Positions 7,761-15,488 of a DNA stretch of 56,996 nucleotides are shown here, piece by piece. Source of the DNA: CAZQFV01 sp964592645 (GTDB taxonomy: Bacteria; Chloroflexota; Chloroflexia; DTKN01); assembly GCA_964592645.1 (NCBI GenBank), contig CAZQFV010000024.1, forward strand, positions 1 to 56,996, in the 5' to 3' direction. Position 1 is the first letter of the stretch, and each line of letters opens with the position of its first letter. The position numbers and the translations under genes are program-made. The notes under the pieces are model-generated. The model saw only the letters and a program-made list of their open reading frames with translations. It did no database searches and was not told the DNA's origin.

Positions 7761-9176
7761 CTACCTTCTCTCGAAGGCCTCCTTGCATATCTCGCCTGCC
7801 ACGGGCACCGGGTAATCCCCGCAGAAACACGCCTGACAGTGCCCATCCATGTCCCCGCCCACCGCCTCGCGCAGTCCCTCCAGGGAAAGGTAGCCGAGCG
7901 AATCCACCTCCAGGCGGCGGGCGATCTCGTCCACGTCCAGGTGCGCGGCGATCAGCTCCTCCTGGGTCGCCATGTCCACCCCCATGAAACAGGGGTAGCG
8001 GATCGGCGGCGAGGCCACGCGCATGTGCACCTCCGCCGCGCCGGCCTGGCGCAGCAGGGCGACGATCGGCCCGCTGGTGTTGCCGCGGACGATCGAGTCG
8101 TCCACCAGGACGATGCGCTTGCCGCGCAGCGAATCGGGCAGCGGGTTGAACTTGATGGCCACGCCCATGCGCCGCAGGCGGTCGTCGGGCTGGATAAAGG
8201 TGCGGCCGATGTAGCGGTTCTTGATCAGCCCCTCGCCAAAGGGGATGCCGGCCGCGTTGGCGTAGCCGATAGCGTGGGCGGTGGCCGAGTCGGGCACGCC
8301 CATGACCATGTCGGCCTCCACGGGGTGCTCCTGGGCCAGCCGCGCCCCCAGGTGACGGCGGACGCGGTGGACGGAGCGGCCTTCCAGGAGCGAGTCGGGG
8401 CGGGCAAAGTAGATGTACTCAAAGATGCAGAGGGCCGGCCGGCGCGGCGCGGCACCCTGCCAGGCCCCGACACCGCCCTCGTCCAGGCGCACGATCTCGC
8501 CCGGCCGCACCTGGCGCACGAACTCGGCGCCGATCGTCGCCAGCGCGCACGACTCGGAGGCCGCCACCCAGCCATCGCCGTTCAGCCGGCCCAGGCACAG
8601 GGGACGAAAGCCCCAGGGGTCGCGGACGGCATAGACCGCGTCGCGGGTCAACAGCACCAGGCTGTAGGCTCCCTCGGCCTGCTGCATGAAAACGGGGATA
8701 CGCTCGTCCCATGTAGCCCCGGGCGTGCCGGCCAGCATCGCCGTGATCACCTCGCTGTCGGTGGACGAGGTCAGGCCGAAACCGCGCTGCAGCAGATCGC
8801 GGCGCAGGGCCGGGGCGTTGGTCAGATTGCCGTTGTGGGCCACGGCCAGCGGCCCGAGCGCCGTCTCGATCAGGTAGGGCTGGGAGTTGCGCAGACGCGG
8901 AGCGCCGGTGGTGGAGTAGCGGGTGTGGCCGATGGCCAGGTGGCCGCGCAGCGGGTGCAGGTTCTCCTCGGTAAAGACCTGCGCCACCAGGCCCAGTCCC
9001 TTGTGGATGTGGGCGACGCCGCCCTCGCCGGTGACGATGCCGGCGCTCTCCTGGCCGCGGTGCTGCAGGGCGTAGAGGGCGAAAAAGGTCAGGCGGGCAG
9101 TCTGCTGGCCGGGGGCGTGGATGGCGAAAATACCGCAGGATTCGTGGGGGCGATCGAATGGCTCTTGATGGTTCAT
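7761..9176 (-). CDS. purF: amidophosphoribosyltransferase
   Basis: This is the first committed step: PRPP plus glutamine gives phosphoribosylamine. The 471-aa protein has a class II glutamine amidotransferase domain whose nucleophile is Cys14 (HESCGIF) after a short propeptide, then LQHRGQESAGI, then a phosphoribosyltransferase domain with the PRPP loop VLVDDSIVRGNTS. The C-terminal CQACFCGDYP resembles the Cys ligands of the Fe-S-cluster (Bacillus) type. Two tandem ATGs occur (9179, 9176). AGGAG lies 5 nt before the second, so I chose 9176. It sits between purE and the purD-purM fusion. Confidence 0.95.
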   Translation of the reverse strand: MNHQEPFDRPHESCGIFAIHAPGQQTARLTFFALYALQHRGQESAGIVTGEGGVAHIHKGLGLVAQVFTEENLHPLRGHLAIGHTRYSTTGAPRLRNSQPYLIETALGPLAVAHNGNLTNAPALRRDLLQRGFGLTSSTDSEVITAMLAGTPGATWDERIPVFMQQAEGAYSLVLLTRDAVYAVRDPWGFRPLCLGRLNGDGWVAASESCALATIGAEFVRQVRPGEIVRLDEGGVGAWQGAAPRRPALCIFEYIYFARPDSLLEGRSVHRVRRHLGARLAQEHPVEADMVMGVPDSATAHAIGYANAAGIPFGEGLIKNRYIGRTFIQPDDRLRRMGVAIKFNPLPDSLRGKRIVLVDDSIVRGNTSGPIVALLRQAGAAEVHMRVASPPIRYPCFMGVDMATQEELIAAHLDVDEIARRLEVDSLGYLSLEGLREAVGGDMDGHCQACFCGDYPVPVAGEICKEAFERR

Positions 9177-9262
9177 CATGACTCCTGGTGACAAGGAACG
9201 CGCTGCGAGTGCGAGACGATCCGCGACGAGTGCCGCACGCCTCGCGAAACTCGCCCGATGGC

Positions 9263-9736
9263 CTAGGTTATCCCCGCGGCGTCGGCGGCGAGCAGGCGCC
9301 GGCGTTGCTCTTCCTGAAACTGCCGGACGCGCTCCCGCAGACTACGATCGCCCAGGGCCAGCATCTTGGCCGCCAGCAGGGCGACGTTCTCGGGTTCCAG
9401 CACGACAGCGGGGGCGACGCCGGAGGGCATGCGCAGGGAAGAATAGATATCGGCGCCTCCGAACTTGTCCGACGCCGGCGGGCAAGCGATCACCGGCGCG
9501 GCCACCTGGGCGTCTACAAAACCGCTCAACGCATTGGAGCGGCCGGCCACGGTGATGTACACCGTGGGCCGCGGATCGGCCTCGTAGCCGGCCAGCAGCT
9601 CCAACAGGTGCTGCGGCGTCTTGTGGGCCGAGGCGACGCGGAGTTCCCAGGGGATGGCGAAACGGTCCAGCGCTGCCGTGATCTGGTCGGCCCAGGCTCT
9701 ATCGCCGGGGGAACCGAGGATGAGTACAGCCAGCAT
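9263..9736 (-). CDS. purE: class II PurE: AIR carboxylase (CO2-using)
   Basis: The 157-aa protein carries the class II marks known from animals and some spirochaetes: VASAHKTPQ, YITVAGRSNALSG and SSLRMPSGVA, rather than the class I pattern with AHLPG. Class II enzymes carboxylate AIR directly with CO2 and need no PurK; no purK is present in this operon, which agrees. ATG 9736 has GGAGG about 6 nt upstream. A longer frame to 9769 lacks such support. It is followed by purF after 86 nt. Confidence 0.88.
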   Translation of the reverse strand: MLAVLILGSPGDRAWADQITAALDRFAIPWELRVASAHKTPQHLLELLAGYEADPRPTVYITVAGRSNALSGFVDAQVAAPVIACPPASDKFGGADIYSSLRMPSGVAPAVVLEPENVALLAAKMLALGDRSLRERVRQFQEEQRRRLLAADAAGIT

Positions 9737-9778
9737 AGGAGCCTCCGGGGAGAACGATCCGTTGTCCACTTTCGGTTG

Positions 9779-10756
9779 TCAGTTATCAGTTGCCAGCAGG
9801 AAGGACTGCAACGCCCGGGCGATCCGTGGGCCGGCCGGCATAGGTGCCGGGAAGAACGTCTCGCCCGTCAGGCCCTCGTAGAGGGCGATGTAGCGGCGGG
9901 CCAGTTCCACGATCTCACCTGCGGGCAGCGCGGGCGGCTGGCCGTCGCCGCGAAAGCCCTGCGCCGCGTACCACAGCCGAACGTACTCCTTGTCCCACGG
10001 CTCGACCTCGCCGCCCTGGGCCCGCTCGCGCCCCTCCACGGTCCAGAAACGGCTGGAGTCGGGCGTGTGCACCTCGTCGATGAGCATGAGCGTGCCGTCG
10101 GGCGCGTGGCCGAACTCGTACTTGGTGTCCACCAGGAGGAACCCGGCCTGCCGGGCCAACTCCTGCCCGCGGCGAAAGATGGCCAGGGCCGCCGCCGTCA
10201 CCCGCTCCCAGGTGGCCGCGTCGACCAGGCCGCGCTCCACCACCTCGGCGCAAGTCAGGCGCTCGTCGTGCCCGCCGGGGCCGGCCTTGGTCGTCGGCGT
10301 GATCAGCGGCGCAGGCAAGGGGTCGTCCTTGCGCAGTCCTTCGGGAAAGTCGTAGCCGTAGATATGCCGCTCGCCGGCCGCGTACAGCGTCCAGAGCGCC
10401 GTCTTGGTCACGCCGGTGATGTAGCCGCGGACGATCACCTCCACCGGCAGCGGGGCGCACTCCTCCACCAGGCTGACGTTGGGATCGGGCACCTCCAGCA
10501 GGTGATTGGCGACGATGTCGGCCGTCTGGCGAAACCAAAAGGCGCTGAGCTGGTTGAGCACCTGCCCTTTGTAGGGCACGGCCGCCAACACCCGGTCAAA
10601 GGCCGAGAGGCGGTCGGTGGTCACGAGCAGCCGCCGGCCGCCGGGGAGGGAGAACGACTCGCGCACCTTACCCCGGCTACAGGGATAGGGCCAGGGTAGA
10701 GAAACTTCGCCCAGGGCGTTGGGGATCGCCGCAAACAGGGTGGATGGGTCTAGCAT
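9779..10756 (-). CDS. purC: SAICAR synthetase
   Basis: This enzyme ligates aspartate to CAIR using ATP. The 325-aa protein matches the longer (yeast Ade1-like) form: SRGKVRESFSLPGG, TTDRLSAFDRVLA, LPVEVIVRGYITG, TPTTKAGPGGHDE, LVDTKYEFG and LIDEVHTPDSSRFW. ATG 10756 has GGAG 6 nt upstream; an in-frame ATG lies 12 nt earlier. It sits between purQ and purE. Confidence 0.94.
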   Translation of the reverse strand: MLDPSTLFAAIPNALGEVSLPWPYPCSRGKVRESFSLPGGRRLLVTTDRLSAFDRVLAAVPYKGQVLNQLSAFWFRQTADIVANHLLEVPDPNVSLVEECAPLPVEVIVRGYITGVTKTALWTLYAAGERHIYGYDFPEGLRKDDPLPAPLITPTTKAGPGGHDERLTCAEVVERGLVDAATWERVTAAALAIFRRGQELARQAGFLLVDTKYEFGHAPDGTLMLIDEVHTPDSSRFWTVEGRERAQGGEVEPWDKEYVRLWYAAQGFRGDGQPPALPAGEIVELARRYIALYEGLTGETFFPAPMPAGPRIARALQSFLLATDN

Positions 10757-10812
10757 GGGCATCTCCAAAGCATCAAACGGTAAGCTCTACAATAGACGGC
10801 CGCTCTCGTCCT

Positions 10813-11589
10813 CTACAACCGGGCAGCATAGCGCAGCCCCTGGGCAAAGAGGGCCAAGCCCAGCCCGCCGGCCTCGCCGCGCGTCCAGCGCGGGTGCTGC
10901 CAGGGAAAGATGTGATCCTCGGGGTGGGGCATCAGGCCCAGGACGTTGCCCTGGGCGTTGCAGATACCGGCGATGCCGGCCGTCGAACCGTTGGGGTTGG
11001 ACGGGTAGGCGGCCGGCCGGCCGTCGGCGGTCACATAGGTCAGGGCTATCTGCCGGCCGGCCCGCAGCCGCTCCAGAACCTGCTCGTCGCGCGGGATAAA
11101 GCGCCCCTCCCCGTGGGCCACCGGGCAGTAGATGCGCTCGTCCAGTCCGCTTGTAAAGGCGCAGGGGCTCCGGGGATCCGGCTCTAGCCAAACCCAGCGG
11201 CACTCGAAGCGCTCGGAGGCGTTGCGCGTCAGGGTGGCCTGGATGCCGTCCGCAGGTGGTCCCGGCAGATGGCCGCTCCGGGCCAACGCCTGGAACCCGT
11301 TACAGATGCCCAGGACAGGTTTCCCGGCGGCCACGAAACGGGACAGCTCCTCCTGAAAGAGCCAGCGCAGGTCCGCCGCCAGCAGCCGGCCGGCCCCCAG
11401 GGCATCGCCGTAGGAAAAGCCGCCGGGCAGGATGAGCATGGCGAAATCGTGCAGGCGCGAAGGGCGGGCGCGCAACTCGTTGACATGGACGATGGTCGGC
11501 CGACCGCCGGCCGCCTCCACCGCCCAGGCGGCCTCGCGGTCGCGGTTGGTGCCCGTGGCATGGAGGATCAACACCGGTACGGAGCTCAT
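10813..11589 (-). CDS. purQ: FGAM synthase glutaminase subunit
   Basis: This class I glutamine amidotransferase feeds ammonia to PurL. In 258 aa it shows LILPGGFSYGDALGAG, the nucleophile elbow GICNGFQ with Cys96, and the C-terminal LMPHPEDH carrying the catalytic His and Glu. It belongs to the operon with purL, from which it is separated only by a NUDIX gene and a tiny ORF. A 146-nt gap precedes it and contains an 11-bp direct repeat (AATTCAGTCCA at 11638 and 11683). Confidence 0.94.
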   Translation of the reverse strand: MSSVPVLILHATGTNRDREAAWAVEAAGGRPTIVHVNELRARPSRLHDFAMLILPGGFSYGDALGAGRLLAADLRWLFQEELSRFVAAGKPVLGICNGFQALARSGHLPGPPADGIQATLTRNASERFECRWVWLEPDPRSPCAFTSGLDERIYCPVAHGEGRFIPRDEQVLERLRAGRQIALTYVTADGRPAAYPSNPNGSTAGIAGICNAQGNVLGLMPHPEDHIFPWQHPRWTRGEAGGLGLALFAQGLRYAARL

Positions 11590-11735
11590 GAGCCCTCAAC
11601 CTCGAGGTAGCCTGACAAGTGCCGCGTGTGAAACATGAATTCAGTCCAAGATACTGCTGACCGGCGTAATGAGTGGCCCGACAATTCAGTCCATAACGCT
11701 GTGGCCGGCTGCGCCGGGCAGGGACTAGCCCCTGT

Positions 11736-12182
11736 TCATCGGGCCTTGGCATCTGCCCCGTGGCGCCGCAGATACTCCTTCACCGCCACCACGGCGTAGG
11801 TCTCGAGCGGCAGCCCCAGCGCCTCTTCCGGCCGCACCCACAGGTACTCCTCGGCCTCGTCGTTCAACTGCACCGCGGTCGAGTCGGTCCGGCAGGCAAA
11901 GTCGAAGAAGATAAAGTGCCGGCGCTTCCAGAAGCTGTCGTCGTAGATAAACTCCTGGAAGCAGAGGAACTCGGGGTCGCGCACGTCCAGGCCGGTTTCC
12001 TCCCGGACCTCGCGGACCAGGGCCTCGGTCAAACACTCGCCGAGCTCCACATGGCCCCCGGGGACCGTGTACCGGCCGTTCCACTTGTGTGAGCGAACGA
12101 AGAGGAACCGGCCGGCCGGATCGACGATGAACGCGCCGACCGTGGGTTCGGGATACCTTTGTTCCGCCGGCGTACTGGCCAT
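11736..12182 (-). CDS. NUDIX hydrolase
   Basis: The 148-aa protein has a complete Nudix box: GGHVELGECLTEAL followed directly by VREVREETGL. This fits GX5EX7REUXEEXGU. NUDIX enzymes hydrolyse nucleoside diphosphates linked to another group; the substrate cannot be told here. ATG 12182 with GGAGG upstream was preferred over a longer frame that overlaps purL. Its position between purL and purQ suggests a nucleotide-related housekeeping role, which is an inference from context only. Confidence 0.85.
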   Translation of the reverse strand: MASTPAEQRYPEPTVGAFIVDPAGRFLFVRSHKWNGRYTVPGGHVELGECLTEALVREVREETGLDVRDPEFLCFQEFIYDDSFWKRRHFIFFDFACRTDSTAVQLNDEAEEYLWVRPEEALGLPLETYAVVAVKEYLRRHGADAKAR

Positions 12183-12190
12183 GGTGCCTC

Positions 12191-12277
12191 CTACGGCAGC
12201 TCGAGCAACTCGGCCAACTCGTGCAGCCTGGCGATGGACAAGGGATAAAGGACCATGAACTCTAGCCGGTTGCTCAT
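12191..12277 (-). CDS. tiny ORF (28 aa) coupled to purL
   Basis: The ATG overlaps the purL stop as ATGA. The frame runs 28 codons (MSNRLEFMVLYPLSIARLHE and on) to a TAG 8 nt before the NUDIX start. It may be a real small protein, a remnant, or a device that couples translation of NUDIX to purL. I see no homology. Confidence 0.3.
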   Translation of the reverse strand: MSNRLEFMVLYPLSIARLHELAELLELP

Positions 12278-15225
12278 TCCGCACTGCCCCGGGGACGGGG
12301 GCCCACCCCTCCCCCATGCCAGGCATGGACCAACTCGGCCAGCCCGCAGACCACGACGACCGCGCCGGCCAAGCCCCGCACGCACATCAGCCCGTCCGGC
12401 ACCACCCGGCCCAGGCAGGCCAGGGGCACTCCCGACAGGGCGGCCTCGAACGCCGGGGCATCGCCCGGCGCCACCTCCACCAGGAACCGGCCGCCGCTCT
12501 CGGAGAAGAGGGCGGCGTCGTCGCGCTGCACATCGTCGGCCCGGGGCAAGGAGGAAAGCGACAGCTCCACTCCCAGCCGGCCGGCCAGAGCCATCTCTGC
12601 CGCGGCCACGCCCAGCCCGCCCTCCGCGAGGTCGTGGCAGGCGCGCACCAGGCCGGCGCGCATCGCCCGGTGCAGCGCGCGCATCCTCTCACTGCTCATA
12701 GGAATGGGTGCCGGGACGCTTCCCCCCAACGCGCCGTGCAGCCGGTGATACAGCGAGCCGCCCAGCTCCTGCCGCGTCTCACCGACGATGTAGAGCAGGT
12801 CCCCCGGACGCTTCAGGTCCATCGTCACCGCCCCGCGCACGTCCGGCACCCACCCCAGGGAGGAGATGAGCAGCGTGCCGGGGATGGCCTGCTTCTGCCC
12901 GTCGGCCCCCAGAAACTCGTTGTTCAGACTGTCCTTGCCCGAGATGAACGGCGCCCCGTAGGCCAGGGCGGCGTCGTGACAGCCCTGGCAGGCCCGCACC
13001 AGCCCGCCCAGACGGTCCGGCAGATTGGGGTTGCCCCAACAAAAGTTGTCCAACAGCGCCACGCGCTCCGGATCGGCGCCCACGGCCACGACGTTGCGCA
13101 TGGCCTCGTCGACCGCCGCCCAGGCCATGGCGTAGGGATCGATCCGCCCGTAGGAAGGGCAAATGCCGCAGCCCAGCGCCAGGCCGGCCCAGCCCGGCAC
13201 CTCCGGCGGGTGCAGCACCGCCGCGTCCGAGGGGCCGTTGCCGGCCGGCCCCACCAACGGCTTGATCACCACGCCGCCCTGGACCTCGTGGTCGTAGCGG
13301 CGGATGACCTCCTCCTTGCTGGCCACGTCCGGGTGCGCCAGGAGCTGCAGCAGCGCCGGGGTCAGGTCCGGCCGCGGCGCAATGTCCGGCTCCGGGAAAT
13401 GGGGAGCCGTCCACTCGGCGATCAACGTCCGGCGCGGCCAGCCCCGGTGCAGGAACTCCATCTCCAACTCGGCCACGACCCTTTCCCCGTAGCGCACCCG
13501 CAGCCGCCCGTCGCCGGTGAAACGGCCGATTACCGTCAGCGGCACGTCCAGGCCGGCGCAGATCTCCCGCAGCCGCGCCAGACTATCCGGCGGAACGGCC
13601 AGGACCATGCGCTCCTGGGCCTCGGAGAGCCAGATCTCCCAGGGCCGCAACCCCGGGTACTTGAGCGGTACGCCGGCCAGGTCCACCTCTACCCCCACCT
13701 CCTGGCCCATCTCGCCGGCCGCCGAGGAAAACCCCCCGGCCCCGCAATCGGTGATGGCCGTGTACAGCCCCTCGTCGCGCGCCCGCAGGATCGCTTCCAG
13801 GGTGGCCTTTTCCGTGATCGGATCGCCGATCTGCACCACGCTGCCCACCGTCTGCCCGGTCTCGTGGGTCAGCTCGGCCGAGGAGAAGGTGGCCCCATGC
13901 AGGCCGTCCCGCCCGGTGCGCCCGCCCAGAGCCACGCACAGGTCGCCGGCCTGCGGCGCACGGCGGTGGGCGCCGCGCGGGGCCAGGCCCACGCAGCCGC
14001 AGTAGACCAGCGGGTTGGCGGTATAGTCGCGGTCGTAGAGGATGGCCCCGCTGAGGGTGGGGATGCCCATCTTGTTGCCGTAATCCTCGATGCCGGCCAC
14101 CACGCCGCGGGCGACACGCCGGGGGTGCAGGGCGCCGGCCGGCACCTCCCCCAAGGGCAGATCGGCCGGCCCGAAGCAGAGCACGTCGGTGTTGGCGATA
14201 GGCCGGGCCGAGACGCCGATGACGTCGCGGATGACCCCACCCACGCCGGTGTTGGCCCCGCCGAACGGCTCCAGCGCCGAGGGGTGGTTGTGCGTCTCCA
14301 CCTTGAAGGAGACCTCCCAATCCTCCCCCAACGCCACGATGCCGGCGTTGTCCACAAAGGCCGATAGCACCCAGGGCCGGTTCAGCTTTTCCGTGGCCGC
14401 CCGGATGTAGGTCGCCAGCAGCCCCGCTATCTCTTCCTCCCCGCCATCCTCTGCCTCTGCCCCTGCCCCCGTCATGCGCTCGGACACCGGCAGCACGCGC
14501 CCCATTCCCCCGCGCGCCCGGTAACGGATGTCAGCCTTGAAGGTCTTGTGCTGACAGTGCTCCGACCAGGTCTGGGCCAGCGTCTCCAGCTCCACATCGG
14601 TGGGGTCGCGCCCCAGGCGGCGGTACTCGGCCTGGATGGCCTGCATCTCGGGCAGCGAGAGGAAGAGGACGCGCTCGACGCTCATCCGGGCCAGCGCGGC
14701 GTCGTCGGCATCGCGCAGGGGGATGATCTCGACGGCGCGCGAGGGACGGGCCGCCGGGACGAACGGGGGGGAGAGCAGGCCGAGGGCATAGGATTGAACG
14801 ACCTCGTTGCAGAGCGCCTCGCAGGCAATGCGCCGCAGGTCGTCGGAGGAGAGATCGCCCGTAAAGACGTAGCGCATACCGGTGGCCGCCGCTTCCAGGG
14901 AATCCAGACCCAGCATGGGGGCCCGCTGCAGGAGGTTGTCGGCGACGGCGTCGGTGACACCCGGATGGAAGCAGACCTCGATCACGGCCCCGGCAGTGTC
15001 GGGCGGCAGGCCCAGGCGATAGCCCTCGACAACGGGATCGACGAGCAACTCCTCGGCCAGGCGGCGCAGCTTGGCCGCCGACAGCTTGCCCCGGAGGAAG
15101 TAGAGGTTACTGACCTGGACCTGCTGGACGCCGGCGATGCCCAACTGGGCAACCTGGTCCAGCACCGCGGCGGCGCGGCCATCGGGGCGGTCCGTCTGCC
15201 AAAAGACCTCGATGCGGTGGTCCAT
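12274..15225 (-). CDS. purL: FGAM synthase large subunit with PurS-like N-terminus
   Basis: The 983-aa protein converts FGAR to FGAM with ATP and ammonia from PurQ. Residues 1 to about 150 look like two PurS-like halves (IEVFWQTDRPDGRA; AVIEVCFHPGVTDAVADN). Then come the PurL marks EHCQHKTFKADIRYRA, the ATP/substrate loop KVETHNHPSALEPFGGA, TDCGAGGFSSAAGEMG and GIGCP-like loops. Because PurS-like sequence is built in, no separate purS is expected, and none is seen. ATG 15225 lies about 120 nt downstream of a strong promoter (15355-15383), making it the first operon gene. A longer frame to 15351 would start at or before the predicted transcription start and was rejected. Confidence 0.93.
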   Translation of the reverse strand: MDHRIEVFWQTDRPDGRAAAVLDQVAQLGIAGVQQVQVSNLYFLRGKLSAAKLRRLAEELLVDPVVEGYRLGLPPDTAGAVIEVCFHPGVTDAVADNLLQRAPMLGLDSLEAAATGMRYVFTGDLSSDDLRRIACEALCNEVVQSYALGLLSPPFVPAARPSRAVEIIPLRDADDAALARMSVERVLFLSLPEMQAIQAEYRRLGRDPTDVELETLAQTWSEHCQHKTFKADIRYRARGGMGRVLPVSERMTGAGAEAEDGGEEEIAGLLATYIRAATEKLNRPWVLSAFVDNAGIVALGEDWEVSFKVETHNHPSALEPFGGANTGVGGVIRDVIGVSARPIANTDVLCFGPADLPLGEVPAGALHPRRVARGVVAGIEDYGNKMGIPTLSGAILYDRDYTANPLVYCGCVGLAPRGAHRRAPQAGDLCVALGGRTGRDGLHGATFSSAELTHETGQTVGSVVQIGDPITEKATLEAILRARDEGLYTAITDCGAGGFSSAAGEMGQEVGVEVDLAGVPLKYPGLRPWEIWLSEAQERMVLAVPPDSLARLREICAGLDVPLTVIGRFTGDGRLRVRYGERVVAELEMEFLHRGWPRRTLIAEWTAPHFPEPDIAPRPDLTPALLQLLAHPDVASKEEVIRRYDHEVQGGVVIKPLVGPAGNGPSDAAVLHPPEVPGWAGLALGCGICPSYGRIDPYAMAWAAVDEAMRNVVAVGADPERVALLDNFCWGNPNLPDRLGGLVRACQGCHDAALAYGAPFISGKDSLNNEFLGADGQKQAIPGTLLISSLGWVPDVRGAVTMDLKRPGDLLYIVGETRQELGGSLYHRLHGALGGSVPAPIPMSSERMRALHRAMRAGLVRACHDLAEGGLGVAAAEMALAGRLGVELSLSSLPRADDVQRDDAALFSESGGRFLVEVAPGDAPAFEAALSGVPLACLGRVVPDGLMCVRGLAGAVVVVCGLAELVHAWHGGGVGPRPRGSAE

Positions 15226-15354
15226 GCCGCACCCCAGAGAGCGCCAATACAAAGCCACGAAACACCCACGGAAAGCTGGAGCGGCGGTGCTCGTGGCCGA
15301 TTGGAACCATGAAAACGCCACGGCTAGTGGCATGCGCCCGGGAAGACACAAGAT

Positions 15355-15383
15355 ATGGTACTATGAGGGGGCGATTTTGTCAA
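15355..15383 (-). promoter_or_regulatory. promoter of the purine operon
   Basis: On the minus strand TTGACA (15383-15378) and TACCAT (15360-15355) are separated by 17 bp. The predicted start near 15348 gives a leader of about 120 nt before purL. I could not recognise a purine, PRPP or ZTP riboswitch in that leader. Confidence 0.75.
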
Positions 15384-15402
15384 ATGGGCTTGCGCACACG
15401 AT

Positions 15403-15431
15403 TTGCGCCCCGGCGCCGCCTATAGTACAAT
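15403..15431 (+). promoter_or_regulatory. promoter of the C25 protease gene
   Basis: TTGCGC (15403-15408) and TACAAT (15426-15431) are spaced by 17 bp. The promoter is divergent from the purine operon promoter, with 19 bp between the two -35 hexamers. Confidence 0.65.
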
Positions 15432-15488
15432 AGTATGGGTGGGAGGGCTGGATTGCGATTGGTCATTGCGCAGTCACAGGAGGAACTG

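Noticed and set aside
5374..7815. Very long open frame opposite purD-purM (813 codons)
   Set aside because: It has no recognisable protein features and mirrors the real gene on the other strand; it is a GC-rich codon-position shadow. The same applies to long antisense frames over purL, the C25 protease and the XPB gene.
15226..15348. Purine, PRPP or ZTP riboswitch in the purL leader
   Set aside because: I compared the leader with the conserved cores I remember and found no convincing match.
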